64,000 nucleotides of DNA from assembly GCF_947250775.1 (NCBI RefSeq), contig NZ_OX366349.1:1550001-1614000 (forward strand), given 5' to 3'. The stretch comes from Wolbachia endosymbiont (group A) of Rhinocyllus conicus. GTDB taxonomy: Bacteria > Pseudomonadota > Alphaproteobacteria > Rickettsiales > Anaplasmataceae. This document shows positions 1 to 9,133 of this stretch, in pieces; the first letter of the stretch is position 1; every line of letters starts with the position of its first letter. The notes beneath the pieces are model-generated. The model did not search any database, was not told the DNA's origin, and was given only the letters and a program-made list of their open reading frames with translations. A program made the position numbers and the translations under genes.

Positions 1-312
1 GAGAAGAAAAGGATATTCGATCAAAAGAAATTAAAACAGGAATTAACTTTGGTTGTAACCAATTTAGAAGACTTTTCTTCCAATATTACATCAAACCTTG
101 ATAACGCAGACTGGCTAACTAAACGTGATATTATTAGAACGTTAGTCAAGAGAATTGAAATTAACCTTGAGGACGTAAATGTGGTATTTCGTGTAAAAGA
201 GCTACCAAACTCTCCTGGAAATAATCGAGAAGAAAAGAAAAATTTGCAACATTATTGGCGGGGTAATACAAGCGGTCTTAGGTATTTAGGTTTAGTTTTA
301 AAAAGATTTTAG
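1..312 (+). CDS. Phage WO large serine recombinase, C-terminal end
   Basis: The reading frame is open from base 1 (Glu-Lys-Lys-Arg-Ile-Phe) to the stop at 310-312, so this is the last ~103 codons of a gene that starts outside the window. The same protein is present nearly complete at 62363-64000; bases 1-261 equal 63740-64000 except for one A/G difference. The piece is the coiled-coil and tail region after the zinc-ribbon of large serine integrases, which catalyse integration and excision of WO prophages. No catalytic residues lie in this part. A tail-chaperone-like ORF follows 23 bases downstream. Identification rests on the second copy and is firm. Confidence 0.85.
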   Translation, partial: EKKRIFDQKKLKQELTLVVTNLEDFSSNITSNLDNADWLTKRDIIRTLVKRIEINLEDVNVVFRVKELPNSPGNNREEKKNLQHYWRGNTSGLRYLGLVLKRF

Positions 313-335
313 AATTTTATTTTTTAGGAGAAAGT

Positions 336-437
336 ATGACAACAGTAAAACTTGATAATCCAATAACAGTTGATGGTATTTCTATCTCAGAGCTTACCAT
401 TAGACGTCCAAAAGTTAGAGATTATCTTGTATCTTGA
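336..437 (+). pseudogene. Truncated phage tail assembly chaperone (gpE-like) copy
   Basis: A 33-codon ORF with a GGAG ribosome site reads through Asn-Pro-Ile-Thr-Val-Asp-Gly and Leu-Thr-Ile-Arg-Arg-Pro-Lys-Val-Arg-Asp-Tyr-Leu, then stops. It is a diverged duplicate of the first third of the gene at 1745. The leader sequence before it (AGAATTTTATTTTTTAGGAG) recurs before the 1745 gene, so leader and gene were duplicated together. The break coincides with the start of the noncoding arm in front of the IS110 transposase, so the truncation is probably caused by that insertion. No function is expected. Confidence 0.7.
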
Positions 438-649
438 AAAAAGCATCTGGTGTTTTAAGCTTAAGCATTAGGTGGAGAAGGGAATAACTTTGAAGATTAT
501 CTTAGATATAAAATCTGTTAGCAAGACAAGAGTTCCCTTCTCAAAAGTACAGGCTGGACGGTATCATAGAAAGACCTAAATGGTTCTAATTCTGTATTCA
601 CAAGGTAAGCCTTACTTTTCATTTTTAATAGTAGTATATGGAGTTACAT
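438..649 (+). other. Noncoding left arm of IS110 element, candidate bridge RNA region
   Basis: About 210 bases between the broken tail gene and the IS110 transposase start contain no convincing ORF. In characterised IS110-group elements (for example IS621) the long noncoding left end encodes a structured bridge RNA that pairs with target and donor DNA. Position and size fit that arrangement, but loops were not resolved by eye and the exact element boundary was not found. This is an inference from family architecture. Confidence 0.35.
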
Positions 650-1672
650 ATGATCAACAACTTTTTAGGTATAGATGTTTCAAAAGAACACTTTGATGTT
701 TCTCTCTCATTTATAAGTAAAAAAGGAAAACGTGAAACTAGAAAACGGAAGTTTAAAAACGATGATACAGGGTTTCAAGGTTTGCTGAACTTTCTACAAA
801 AACATAATGTAGAAGAAGTAAAAGCTTGCATGGAATTCACGGGTTGTTATAGCGAGGCTTTAGCTGAATTTCTATACAATGCTGGACATTTTGTTAGTGT
901 TGTAAACCCAGCTTGCATAAGATTTTATGCAAAAAGTAAGCTTACACGACAAAAAAATGATCAGATTGATGCAGAGATTATTGCAGATTATTGTCAAAAA
1001 CAGGAACCTTCCCGTTGGATGCCACCATCTCCTAAAAAGAAAAAATTAAAACATCTTTATCGTTGCTCAGATGCGTTAAAAAATGAGTTAACATTAGTAA
1101 ATAATCATTTAGAAAAAAAAGAGAGACTATCTGAAGAAGTTGTAAATGCTTGGGAAAGCCTTGCAATGCACATAGAACAATCAATAGAAACAATAAAAAA
1201 CTCCATACGTGAACTATTAAAACAACACAAAGATTTGTTGGAGGACTTTCAACTCCTATTAACTATTCCAGGAATAGGAGAAGAATCAGCAATAGCTATT
1301 TTAGCTGAAATTCCTGATATAAAAGCCTTTATAAATGCCAGGCAATTGGCAGCATACGCTGGAACTATACCACGAAATATAACATCAGGCTCATCTGTAC
1401 ATGCCAAGCCCAGATTAAGTAAAACCGGTTTACAAACATTACGTAAGGCAATGTATTTTCCTGCTATAGTAGCTAAGAATCACAATCCTATTGTTATGAC
1501 TTTTTGCGAAAAATTAAAAGAAAAAGGCAAGCATGCTATGTCTATAGTTGGTGCTGCAATGCGTAAGTTACTTCATATAGTCTTTGGTGTTTTAAGTTCA
1601 AGAAAGGCTTTTGACCCAGATCATATCAAGAACTACAGAGCTAGAAGGTTGAATAAAGGTTTAGTACTTTAA
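650..1672 (+). CDS. IS110 family transposase (DEDD recombinase)
   Basis: This 340-residue protein has the two-domain IS110 layout. The N-terminal RuvC-like DEDD domain shows Gly-Ile-Asp-Val-Ser-Lys near residue 6, Met-Glu-Phe-Thr-Gly-Cys-Tyr near 67 and Asn-Asp-Gln-Ile-Asp-Ala-Glu near 107. The C-terminal Tnp domain shows the IPGIGEESAIAILAEI helix-hairpin and the AAYAGTIP...SGSS segment that supplies the catalytic serine. ATG at 650 is preferred over 638 because GGAG at 640-643 lies six bases before it. It appears full length and intact. It sits between two copies of a tail chaperone gene. Confidence 0.9.
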   Translation: MINNFLGIDVSKEHFDVSLSFISKKGKRETRKRKFKNDDTGFQGLLNFLQKHNVEEVKACMEFTGCYSEALAEFLYNAGHFVSVVNPACIRFYAKSKLTRQKNDQIDAEIIADYCQKQEPSRWMPPSPKKKKLKHLYRCSDALKNELTLVNNHLEKKERLSEEVVNAWESLAMHIEQSIETIKNSIRELLKQHKDLLEDFQLLLTIPGIGEESAIAILAEIPDIKAFINARQLAAYAGTIPRNITSGSSVHAKPRLSKTGLQTLRKAMYFPAIVAKNHNPIVMTFCEKLKEKGKHAMSIVGAAMRKLLHIVFGVLSSRKAFDPDHIKNYRARRLNKGLVL

Positions 1673-1744
1673 AATTAAAAAATGCTTCCAATCTATATTA
1701 ATTACAAAAGACTTTAGAATTTTATTTTTTAGGAGTGTAAACTT

Positions 1745-2002
1745 ATGCAAACAATAATACTCAATAATCCAATAACAGTTGATGGGGTTTCTGTTGCAGA
1801 GCTAACTATTAGGCGTCCAAAAGTTAGGGATTATTTGGCAATTGAACGCTTAAATGGTAGTGACTTGAGTAAGGAAATCACCCTAACTGCAAATTTAACA
1901 TCGGTTACGAAGGAAACTGTAGAAGAGTTGGATATTGCAGACTATGCTAAAGTACAAGAAGTGCTAAAGGATTTTTTTTCACCGATTATACAAAAAACTT
2001 GA
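1745..2002 (+). CDS. Phage tail assembly chaperone, short (gpE-like) product
   Basis: An 85-residue protein in the position and style of the P2 gpE / phage tail assembly chaperone family, which coats the tape-measure protein during tail assembly. It begins with Asn-Pro-Ile-Thr-Val-Asp-Gly and contains Leu-Thr-Ile-Arg-Arg-Pro-Lys-Val. An AGGAG ribosome site precedes the ATG. It ends in a frame that overlaps a -1 frame open to 2118 (separate entry). The tape-measure gene that should follow is missing; regulators on the other strand come next, so the phage tail module is truncated here. Confidence 0.75.
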   Translation: MQTIILNNPITVDGVSVAELTIRRPKVRDYLAIERLNGSDLSKEITLTANLTSVTKETVEELDIADYAKVQEVLKDFFSPIIQKT

Positions 2003-2118
2003 GATCGAAAGTACTTGCACTCAGCTCTGTCACGGGTGGTGGAATTGAGCAAATACTCAATATGGAGATGGATGAGTTTATTCTATGGTGTAAAGCAACA
2101 AAGGAAGTTAAATGTTAA
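1972..2118 (+). other. Probable -1 programmed frameshift site and E+E' extension
   Basis: The zero frame of the tail chaperone reads GAT TTT TTT TCA, giving the slippery heptamer T-TTT-TTT at 1972-1978. Slipping back one base opens a frame (Phe-Thr-Asp-Tyr-Thr-Lys-Asn-Leu) running 46 codons to TAA at 2116-2118 and ending in Asp-Glu-Phe-Ile-Leu-Trp-Cys-Lys. P2 gpE/E+E' and lambda G/GT make an extended chaperone in exactly this way with a T-rich or G-rich heptamer. The heptamer and the open -1 frame are seen; use in translation is inferred. Confidence 0.7.
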
Positions 2119-2303
2119 TCTTGAATTTTCTTGCTGATTAACAAAATGGTATCTGAAGTTTAAAATCAAAAAATGCTCTTATCGCATCTTATGTGGAATA
2201 GTACCTTACACAAATTTATTAAATGTTGTTGGTTAGTGTATAACGCTATACAGGATGTGGGTTGGAAGTATTTTTTGATTACGGTACAGTTTGAATAATT
2301 TTT

Positions 2304-2516
2304 TTATTGACTCACAAGACGGTATCTTGCTATTACATATAGTACTTCAATCGTAATAGGAATATACCCATTTTCATAATTGGTTACTTCTTTATATGCT
2401 AATCCGATTTTACTTGCTAACTCTGCTTGAGTACACCTTTGCATTAATCTACAATCTTCTATTTTTTGCCCTATTTTATAACTTATAGAACTAATATCTC
2501 TTACAGAAACAAACAT
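2304..2516 (-). CDS. Short XRE-type helix-turn-helix protein, probably a remnant
   Basis: About 70 residues holding one Cro/C1-type HTH (Tyr-Lys-Ile-Gly-Gln-Lys-Ile, then CTQAELASKIGLAYKEVTNYE), ending soon after the HTH. It lies directly downstream of the double-HTH regulator on the same strand. It lacks the C-terminal helical tail (KVAKDLVKGGISIDII-like) that the full regulators have after each HTH. It is probably the leftover of another regulator copy. The first Met outside the upstream gene is at 2516. Confidence 0.5.
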   Translation of the reverse strand: MFVSVRDISSISYKIGQKIEDCRLMQRCTQAELASKIGLAYKEVTNYENGYIPITIEVLYVIARYRLVSQ

Positions 2517-2541
2517 ATATACCTTACTTAGAAATAAATTT

Positions 2542-3450
2542 TCATGCAATTTGATCAGCGGATAAACCAACTATTTGCAAAATAATATCAATAGAAATTC
2601 CCCCTTTTACTAAATCCTTTGCAACTTTGATCCTTTCCGCTTTTCTCACTTTTTCTTCACAAATCCTTATACCTTCAAACAGAGACTCTCTTAATGCTTT
2701 ACGTAGTTCTTGGCTCTCAATTTCTTTGTATTCTTTTATCAAATCCTGTAGCTCATTTTCTACTTTACTACCTTCATCTATTAGTAGATCTGTAATATTA
2801 ATCGATAACGCTTCTGCCATTTCATATAATTTATCAAGTGGAACAGCAGTCCTTCCTTGTTCATAGTTGCTTATTTCGTGACGTGTTGTATTCATTTTCT
2901 CTGCTAAATCTTTTTGAGTATACTCCCTCACTATCCTCCATTCTTTTATCTTTTTCCCTATTTGGTAGTAGATAGAACCAACCTTTTCTTCAACACATTC
3001 ATCAGCAGAGAGGCCAATTGCCTGTGAAACAATATCAACAGAAACTCCTGCTTTCACCAAACCCTTTGCAATTTTTATTTTTTCCGATTTTCTACTACTT
3101 TTCTCACTAACTTGGACAAATTTGGTTAGTAAACAAAACATTCTACGCAACTCTTGATCATTAATTGTTTTATATTTTCTTACTAAATTTAATATTTCTT
3201 CTCCCTTATCTTCAAGACAGCTTTTTGATACAGGAATAAGATCCGTAATACTGATTGATAGTGCCTCAGCTATAGCATATAACCTTTCAATTGTAACTCT
3301 ACGGTTCCCTTTTTCATATTGCAGTATTACCCAATACTTTACACCAATTTTCTCAGCTAAATCTTTCTGAGTATACCCCCTCTCTAACCTCCAACTTTTC
3401 ACTTTTTCCCCTACTTCATAGTCTAGAATTTTTTCCACGCAAAGAACCAT
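2542..3450 (-). CDS. Tandem double-HTH (XRE) transcriptional regulator of prophage WO
   Basis: The 302-residue protein contains two complete repeats of the same unit: an XRE HTH (residues ~12-70 and ~155-215) followed by a helical segment ending in KIAKGLVKAGVSVDIVSQAIGLSAD or its variant. Each HTH has the YTQKDLAEK helix and a YEQG/YEKG turn. Such two-HTH regulators are characteristic of the WO eukaryotic association module, where they accompany radC and mutL-like genes, as here. DNA binding and control of neighbouring phage genes are inferred. A frameshifted paralogue lies at 5622-6528. The frame is intact. Confidence 0.85.
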   Translation of the reverse strand: MVLCVEKILDYEVGEKVKSWRLERGYTQKDLAEKIGVKYWVILQYEKGNRRVTIERLYAIAEALSISITDLIPVSKSCLEDKGEEILNLVRKYKTINDQELRRMFCLLTKFVQVSEKSSRKSEKIKIAKGLVKAGVSVDIVSQAIGLSADECVEEKVGSIYYQIGKKIKEWRIVREYTQKDLAEKMNTTRHEISNYEQGRTAVPLDKLYEMAEALSINITDLLIDEGSKVENELQDLIKEYKEIESQELRKALRESLFEGIRICEEKVRKAERIKVAKDLVKGGISIDIILQIVGLSADQIA

Positions 3451-3517
3451 ACATATAATATTTTCTATTATAGCTCAAAGGCTCCAGATATAATAGCCAG
3501 ACTCTGGAACCTTTAAA

Positions 3518-4687
3518 TTAAAGTGCCCTACAAGTTTCTTTACTATTTTCACGTACTTTGTCTGCCCATGAAAACAATTTTTCACTTACTTCCTTCTGCT
3601 TTTCACTCCATATGCCACATCTAGTGAAACTACCTCTTTCTACCGCTTCTTTAAGTTTCACTCCTCCAAAGAGACAGTTTTTTCCTATTTCTTCGCCTCT
3701 TTTTTGTAACTCAGCCCACATTTCCTTATTTTCTACTCTCACTTGCACCTGATCTGCCTCTTGGTACAATATAATATTTAGCTTACCAATGCTCGTAGGA
3801 AATTCTAACATGACAGAGCTGCCATCTGAAATATCGGTATAGTTTCTTATACCTCCCTTCTCACTTTTAACCTCAACTGCATCATTGCCAATTTTTAAAA
3901 TATTACTTCCTAACTCTCTGTTTGCTTTCAGTACTTTGGCAACTTCTACCTTGCTGTCCTCAGAGAATTCCACAAAAAACGTCCTATTATCTATTTCTAG
4001 ATCTATTAAAGCTCCTTCCTGAACAGCACTTTCACCAGCTTTTCCTAGTTCTTCTAGTTGCTTATCTATCTGTGGCTGAATTTCTGGTTGTAGCTCATTA
4101 TAGATTTCACCTATCAGTTTATTCTGTAGTAGAGTATCATGAAACTCTGCACCGCTTAACATTAATTTACGTATTACCTTTTTACGATCAACCTTATCAA
4201 ATTTATGAAAATGTGTACCTAATACTACATACTCTGCGAAACTCCATTCCCCATCATTACATGCATTTAGCCTTGCTCCATCATCTATTACTTCATCTAT
4301 AACTTTATTCATCTCTTTTAAACTTTTTGCTCTTACCACAGCACTTTTAAACCAGCTCAATTTTTCGCTTTCGCTTATACTTGGCTTTATTTTTTGCAAG
4401 GCAGAGGTAAATGGATTTTTATCTTCTTGATCACTTATAGGTTTTGTGCCATATATGTAATCAAGTCCCTTTCCGTAGTTGATTTGAACGTCTCTATTAG
4501 GGAAGGGCACTTCTCCAGGTTTTTTAGCCTTATTAATTTTGCTTACAAAAGTAGACTGCTGGTTAACACGACCAATTCCTATAATAGCATTTAACATCTC
4601 ACCTTCTGATAATTTATCAAGATCAACGTTTAATTCATAAGTACCTCCTTCCTTATCACCAAAAGGTACGATTATTTTATTACCCAT
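3518..4687 (-). CDS. Hypothetical protein, accessory-module gene
   Basis: A 389-residue soluble protein of unknown function. It starts MGNKIIVPFGDKEGGTYELN after an AGGAGG-like site lying just before 4687. Residues ~120-190 (SFAEYVVLGTHFHKF, then KLMLSGAEFHD) look weakly like degenerate ankyrin helices. The second half is beta-rich and contains Asn-Arg-Thr-Phe-Phe-Val-Glu-Phe. No catalytic motif, signal peptide or membrane helix is visible. It lies between the double-HTH regulator and radC on the same strand, so it probably belongs to the WO accessory module. Confidence 0.6.
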   Translation of the reverse strand: MGNKIIVPFGDKEGGTYELNVDLDKLSEGEMLNAIIGIGRVNQQSTFVSKINKAKKPGEVPFPNRDVQINYGKGLDYIYGTKPISDQEDKNPFTSALQKIKPSISESEKLSWFKSAVVRAKSLKEMNKVIDEVIDDGARLNACNDGEWSFAEYVVLGTHFHKFDKVDRKKVIRKLMLSGAEFHDTLLQNKLIGEIYNELQPEIQPQIDKQLEELGKAGESAVQEGALIDLEIDNRTFFVEFSEDSKVEVAKVLKANRELGSNILKIGNDAVEVKSEKGGIRNYTDISDGSSVMLEFPTSIGKLNIILYQEADQVQVRVENKEMWAELQKRGEEIGKNCLFGGVKLKEAVERGSFTRCGIWSEKQKEVSEKLFSWADKVRENSKETCRAL

Positions 4688-4794
4688 ATTACCTCCACTA
4701 TTAAAAATACTTTTTAAGCGTACAATAAACTTTATTATTATACATTATATTACTCATTATAAATTATAGTGAGTAGATTTGCAAATACTTTCTG

Positions 4795-5451
4795 CTATAA
4801 CAATCCGTTTTCTCGAAAGCTAAAATAGCCTGCACTTGTGATAATAATGTGATCAAACAATCTAACGCTTACAGTACTACACGCTGCTGCCAAGCTCTTT
4901 GTTACTGCTTGATCTTCTTCTGAAGGTTCTAAGCTTCCTCCAGGATGGTTATGTGACATTATTACTAATGTTGCATTTTTTATTAATGCCTTTCTTGTAA
5001 TTTCCTTTATGTATACTGGCGCTTTTTCCATTTCACCAATATAGGATTCTTCTCCGATTAATTGGCGCCTTTTATTCAAATACAATATTTTTACACATTC
5101 CCTCTCTGAGTGTCCTATACTTACGTTTAAGTATTCTACTAGCCCTTGTAAATCCATTATTGGCTCACTCTTGAGCTTTTCTCTGAGCACCCTTTCTAGT
5201 GTTTCCTTAACGCACATAATCATTGCTACTGCAGAATCAGTTACTCCTTCTATAACTTTCAGGTCATCCATTTCTCTACCTAAAATCCTTCCTACTCCTG
5301 CATAAGTATTCACCAGATTTTTAGCAATTTCTTGAGCTTGTGGCCTTTCATGCACTGCACTTAGAAACGTTTCTATTATTTCACGATCAAGTAGTGCTTT
5401 GCCTTTACTTTCTAATATTCTGAATTCGATTTCTTCTTTACTTTTATTCAT
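4795..5451 (-). CDS. radC: RadC family JAB/MPN-domain protein
   Basis: 218 residues. The C-terminal JAB domain carries the metal-binding motif SHNHPGGSLEPSEED (residues ~166-180), with His-x-His and the downstream Asp, and the preceding catalytic-type Glu in the Tyr-Ile-Gly-Glu region. The N-terminal half holds the helix-hairpin-helix region typical of RadC (DRE IIETFLSAV). Despite its name, RadC has no well-established repair role; phage and plasmid copies are common. It lies among WO module genes on the minus strand, and the frame is intact. Confidence 0.88.
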   Translation of the reverse strand: MNKSKEEIEFRILESKGKALLDREIIETFLSAVHERPQAQEIAKNLVNTYAGVGRILGREMDDLKVIEGVTDSAVAMIMCVKETLERVLREKLKSEPIMDLQGLVEYLNVSIGHSERECVKILYLNKRRQLIGEESYIGEMEKAPVYIKEITRKALIKNATLVIMSHNHPGGSLEPSEEDQAVTKSLAAACSTVSVRLFDHIIITSAGYFSFRENGLL

Positions 5452-5621
5452 ATAATTTACCCTTCACTAACAACAAACTTTTTTTAAATATTTACTGCTG
5501 TTTTTTATCAGCATTGGCATAAGGCCATAGCTTTTGAGTGAAGTCAAATCAATTTCTCAATCTTTTTTACTTATTTTTTCATCAAAAAGTGAAAATATTA
5601 ATATATAATGATTTTTTTATT

Positions 5622-6528
5622 TTAAGCTTGTTGAATTTCGCTTAAAGAGAGGCCTGTTGTTTGCAAAATAATATCGGTAGAAATTCCTTTTTTAAATAAA
5701 TTCTTTGCAATTTTGGTTCTTTCTGCTTCTCTAATTTTCTCCTCACAAATCCGTATGCCTTCAAACAAAGATCTTATTAGTGCATGACGTAGTTCTTGAC
5801 TTTCAATCTTTTTGTATTCTTCAATTAAATTCGGTACCACTTTATCATCTGTATCCTCTGTTAATTCAAGTAGGTCCATGATATTAATCGATAACGCTTC
5901 TGCCATTTCATATATAAGTGGAACAGCAGTCCTTCCTTGCTCATAGTTGCTTATTTCGTCACGCGTTGTATCTATCTTCTGTGCTAAATCCTTTTGAGTG
6001 TACTCTCTTCCATTCTTTTATCCTTTTCCCTATTTTGTAGTAGATAGAACCCGTTTTTTCTTCAATACATTCATCAGCAGAGAGACCAATTATTTTTGCA
6101 ACAATATCAACAGAAACTCCTGCTTTAACCAGACCCTTTGCAATTTTTATTTTCTCTGCTTTTTTACTACTTTTCTCACTAATTTGAACAAACTTGGTTA
6201 GTAAACAAAATATCTTACGTAACCCTTGATCATTAATCTTTTTATATTCTCTTATTAGATTTAGTTCTTCATTTTTAAAGCAGGCTTTCTCATTTGATAC
6301 AGGAATTAGGTCTATAATATCAACCGATAACACTTTTGCTATAGCATATAACTTTTCAATCGAAATTTTACGTATTCCTTTTTCATATTGTAGTACTACT
6401 TGATACGTTACACTGACTTTCTCCGCTAAATCTTTTTGAGTATATCCCTTTGCTAATCTACGATTTCTTACTTCCTGTCCTATTACTTTGTAATCTAAAA
6501 AATTAGAGCATTTATTCTCTTTTTTCAA
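5622..6528 (-). pseudogene. Second double-HTH regulator, frameshifted
   Basis: This is a paralogue of the regulator at 2542-3450. The first HTH and helical tail are intact in 5959-6528 (YTQKDLAEKVSVTYQVVLQYE). At the start of the second HTH the frame breaks: after Gly-Lys-Arg-Ile-Lys-Glu-Trp-Lys it runs into a short out-of-frame tail, while the true continuation (REYTQKDLAQKIDTTRDE, then YEQGRTAVPL, then YEMAEALSIN) is in another frame and ends at 5622. Compared with the intact copy, a few bases are missing near 6010-6020 and the Asp-Lys-Leu triplet before YEMAEA is absent. The single-HTH first half could still be made. Confidence 0.8.
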
Positions 6529-6596
6529 ATTTTATACTCCATAACCAGAAGAGCTGTTATGTATACTTAATTGGGAGCCTCTTTGATAAACTGAAC

Positions 6597-8442
6597 TCAT
6601 CTCCTTTCAAACAATTTTTCTATATCACTTAGTTTCATTTCTATATACGTTGGTCTTCCGTGATCAGAACATGAAGTTTTCTCAATTTGTCTTAGTATCT
6701 CATTCATCTCTTCCAATTTCATTTTTCTTCCTGCTCCATGGCAAGCGATTGTGGCTGATATTTTATTCACCTTATCCTCTATTGGCAACGTATCTTCCAT
6801 TTCCGTTAACTTGTCTACTATATCAACTAGCATCTCTTTTATATCTATTGTTCCCAAGATTGAAGGTATTTCTTTCACCATTATTTTATCTTCTGATTCT
6901 ATTTCAATACAAAAACCCATTTCAAAAAGCTTATCTTTATACATTTCAACCATCTCCATTCCTGCTTGGTTTTTAATCTCAACTGTTTCAGGAAGAAGAA
7001 GTTTTTGTCTTTTTATGCCTGATTTTTGCTTTAAGCTCTCGTATATCAATCTCTCATGGGCTGCGTGCTGGTCTACTATAATTAATTTGCCTTTAGCCTC
7101 AGCAATAATGTAAGTATTGTAGACCTGACAGCGTGCATATCCTAGAGGATGATCCGCTATTAAATCAATTTGCTTCCTTTCTAAAACCATCGTTCCCTTT
7201 TGGGGTGGAGATTCTCCATATTTAAACGTTTCTGGTAAGCTTTGCCTCCTTTCATCTGGTGCATTGAATTCTTTCATTAGACGATTTTCTAAAAGACTTG
7301 GCCTCCTTTCGTAAAATTCTTTTTGACCCTTTACTTCTCTGCTTTTTCCATTATTAACACGCTCATTATTCCTTTGACTTTCACTAACATCAAAAGGCGA
7401 ACCACCCAGTTCTTCCCCAATACCTTGACACCTAGATCCATCAATATCACTCACTGAAGAGGTACCTATTCTCATTGACAACGCTTTTATTAGCCCTCTT
7501 CTCACTATTTCATATATTAACCTCTTATTTTGAAATCTTACTTCCGATTTATTTGGATGCACATTTACATCTACTTGGTCATATGGTACTTCTAAATGCA
7601 ACACTGCAAAAGGATACCTATTGTCTGGAATAAAATCGTGATACGCATATCTAATTGCACCAACAAGTAGATTGTCTTTTATTGGCCTTCCATTAACAAA
7701 CGTATAAATCTGAGTTGAGTTGCCACGATTGACATTAGGTTTACAGATGTGTCCCTTAAGTTTGATGCCTTCTTCTTCCTCTTTAACTTCCAACGAATTG
7801 CTCTGAAATTCTTCTTCTGTTTCACATAATCTGTTAAATAATGAAGTTTGCTTAACATATTTTAAGAGCTTTTTATTGCCGGAAGTGAGAGTAAACCCAA
7901 TACTATAATTAATTATTGCTAAGTTATTTACAATATCAACTATAGCTTGTGTTTCTGCCCTCTCGGTTTTTAGAAATTTTAGTCTATTTGGTGTAGCAAA
8001 AAATAAGTCACGAACTTCAATATATGTACCCTGTAGCAAAGAACAAGGGATAACCTCTCCTATTTTTTCTCCTCCTTCATAACTTATAGACCATGCTTCC
8101 TTTGCTCCACTTGCCTTAGACGATAATTTCATTCTACTTACTGCTGCAATTGAATTCTCCTCTAAACCCAAGGTGCTTGATTTCTATTAACTCACTATCG
8201 CTTAATTTTGAAGTAGCGTGGCGCATAAACGCAAGTTGCAAATCTTCCTTTTCTATTCCATTTCCATTATCTGTCACAGTTATAAGATTGCGCCCACCAC
8301 TTTCTATTTTGATCTCTATTTCTGAACTTCCAGCATCTATTGCATTTTCTACTAATTCCTTTACTACACTTGCTGGCCTCTCTATTACCTCTCCCGCTGC
8401 TATACGATTTATAGTTTTTGTGTCTAAAAGAATTATTGCCAT
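6597..8442 (-). pseudogene. mutL: MutL-like mismatch repair protein, broken by a small deletion
   Basis: The first part (8134-8442) has the GHKL ATPase motifs: VVKELVENAIDAG (Asn that binds Mg) and DNGNGIEKED, then the ATP lid with HATSKL. It ends just after GFRGE. The rest (from 8171 down to 6597) resumes in another frame at SIAAVSRMKLSSKA and continues through the second ATPase half (NGRPIKDN, VDVNVHPNKSEVRF), a linker, and the C-terminal dimerisation domain (DQHAAHERL; CHGAGR; CSDHGRPT). The family motif is GFRGEALASI, so about 8 bases coding Ala-Leu-Ala are missing at ~8150-8156. This is the prophage-type mutL copy next to rnhA and radC. Confidence 0.85.
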
Positions 8443-8961
8443 AATACTCCACCCAATCTATGAAACTTAGAGTTCCCTCTATTTTTTGGTGATTTCTTGA
8501 CCTCACAATCTCTATATTTTAGCTTTTTAGATTCCTTTCTAGCAAGTCTATCTGCCTCCTCATTGTACATATTATCGTTGTGAGCTCTAACCCACTTCCA
8601 ATTAATATCATGCTGCAAAGCAACTTCATCTAGTTCCTGCCATAATTCTCTGTTCTTCACTGGCTTTTTATCGGCTGTCTTCCAACCATTTACCTTCCAT
8701 TTATTGATCCACTCTGTTATACCTTGCTTAATATATCGACTATCAGTGTGTAAAATAACTTTGCAAGAAACTTTCAACATCTTTAGCCCGTTAATCACAG
8801 CCTTTAACTCCATTTTGTTATTCGTTGTGTTTTCTTCACCTCCAGAGATACGTTTTTTCACTTTTATTTTCATACATCACCACGGCTGCCCATCCACCAG
8901 GCCCCGGATTTCCGGAACATGCTCCATCTGTATATATTGTAACCTTCTTTTTTTCGCCCAT
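8433..8961 (-). pseudogene. rnhA: Ribonuclease HI, frameshifted
   Basis: The true start is ATG at 8961 (MGEKKKVTIYTDGACSGNPG), which carries the first catalytic Asp and the PGPGGWAAVV motif but runs into a stop at 8836. The rest is in a different frame from about 8860: SGGEENTTNNKMEL (catalytic Glu), HTDSRY (Asp), WVRAHNDNMYNEEAD (final Asp), ending at 8433. The frames meet in an A6 run near 8855; removing one A restores one continuous RNase HI of normal length. It overlaps the mutL start by 10 bases. It is either a recent pseudogene or a sequencing slip in the homopolymer. Confidence 0.85.
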
Positions 8962-9040
8962 ACTTACAGGATATAGATTCAACGTAAATTTGCTACCGAA
9001 ATATGTTGATATTATTTTTTGAATATTTTAAAATGTAAGG

Positions 9041-9133
9041 TGTGAGAGATTGACAAACCTGTCCTCACGATGTTAGGTAAATCGTAATTGAGCTTTTAGG
9101 CTCGTATTTTTATTAGGAGGTTAGTCTCTCACA
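9041..9133 (+). promoter_or_regulatory. Structured leader RNA candidate
   Basis: TGTGAGAGA at 9041-9049 pairs perfectly with TCTCTCACA at 9125-9133, enclosing two smaller stems (ACGAT 9067-9071 with ATCGT 9081-9085; GAGC 9090-9093 with GCTC 9100-9103). An AGGAGG ribosome site (9115-9120) lies just inside the closing stem, immediately before the ATG of a 29-codon ORF. The pairing is seen directly; a regulatory role is an inference. It could also be an end of a mobile element. Confidence 0.4.

Noticed and set aside
6650..7113. Plus-strand ORFs of about 110-120 codons within the mutL region
   Set aside because: They lie opposite a recognisable MutL coding sequence and match no family.
9041..9133. 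Group II intron or known riboswitch
   Set aside because: No domain V sequence or intron protein is nearby, and no known riboswitch consensus is recognisable.
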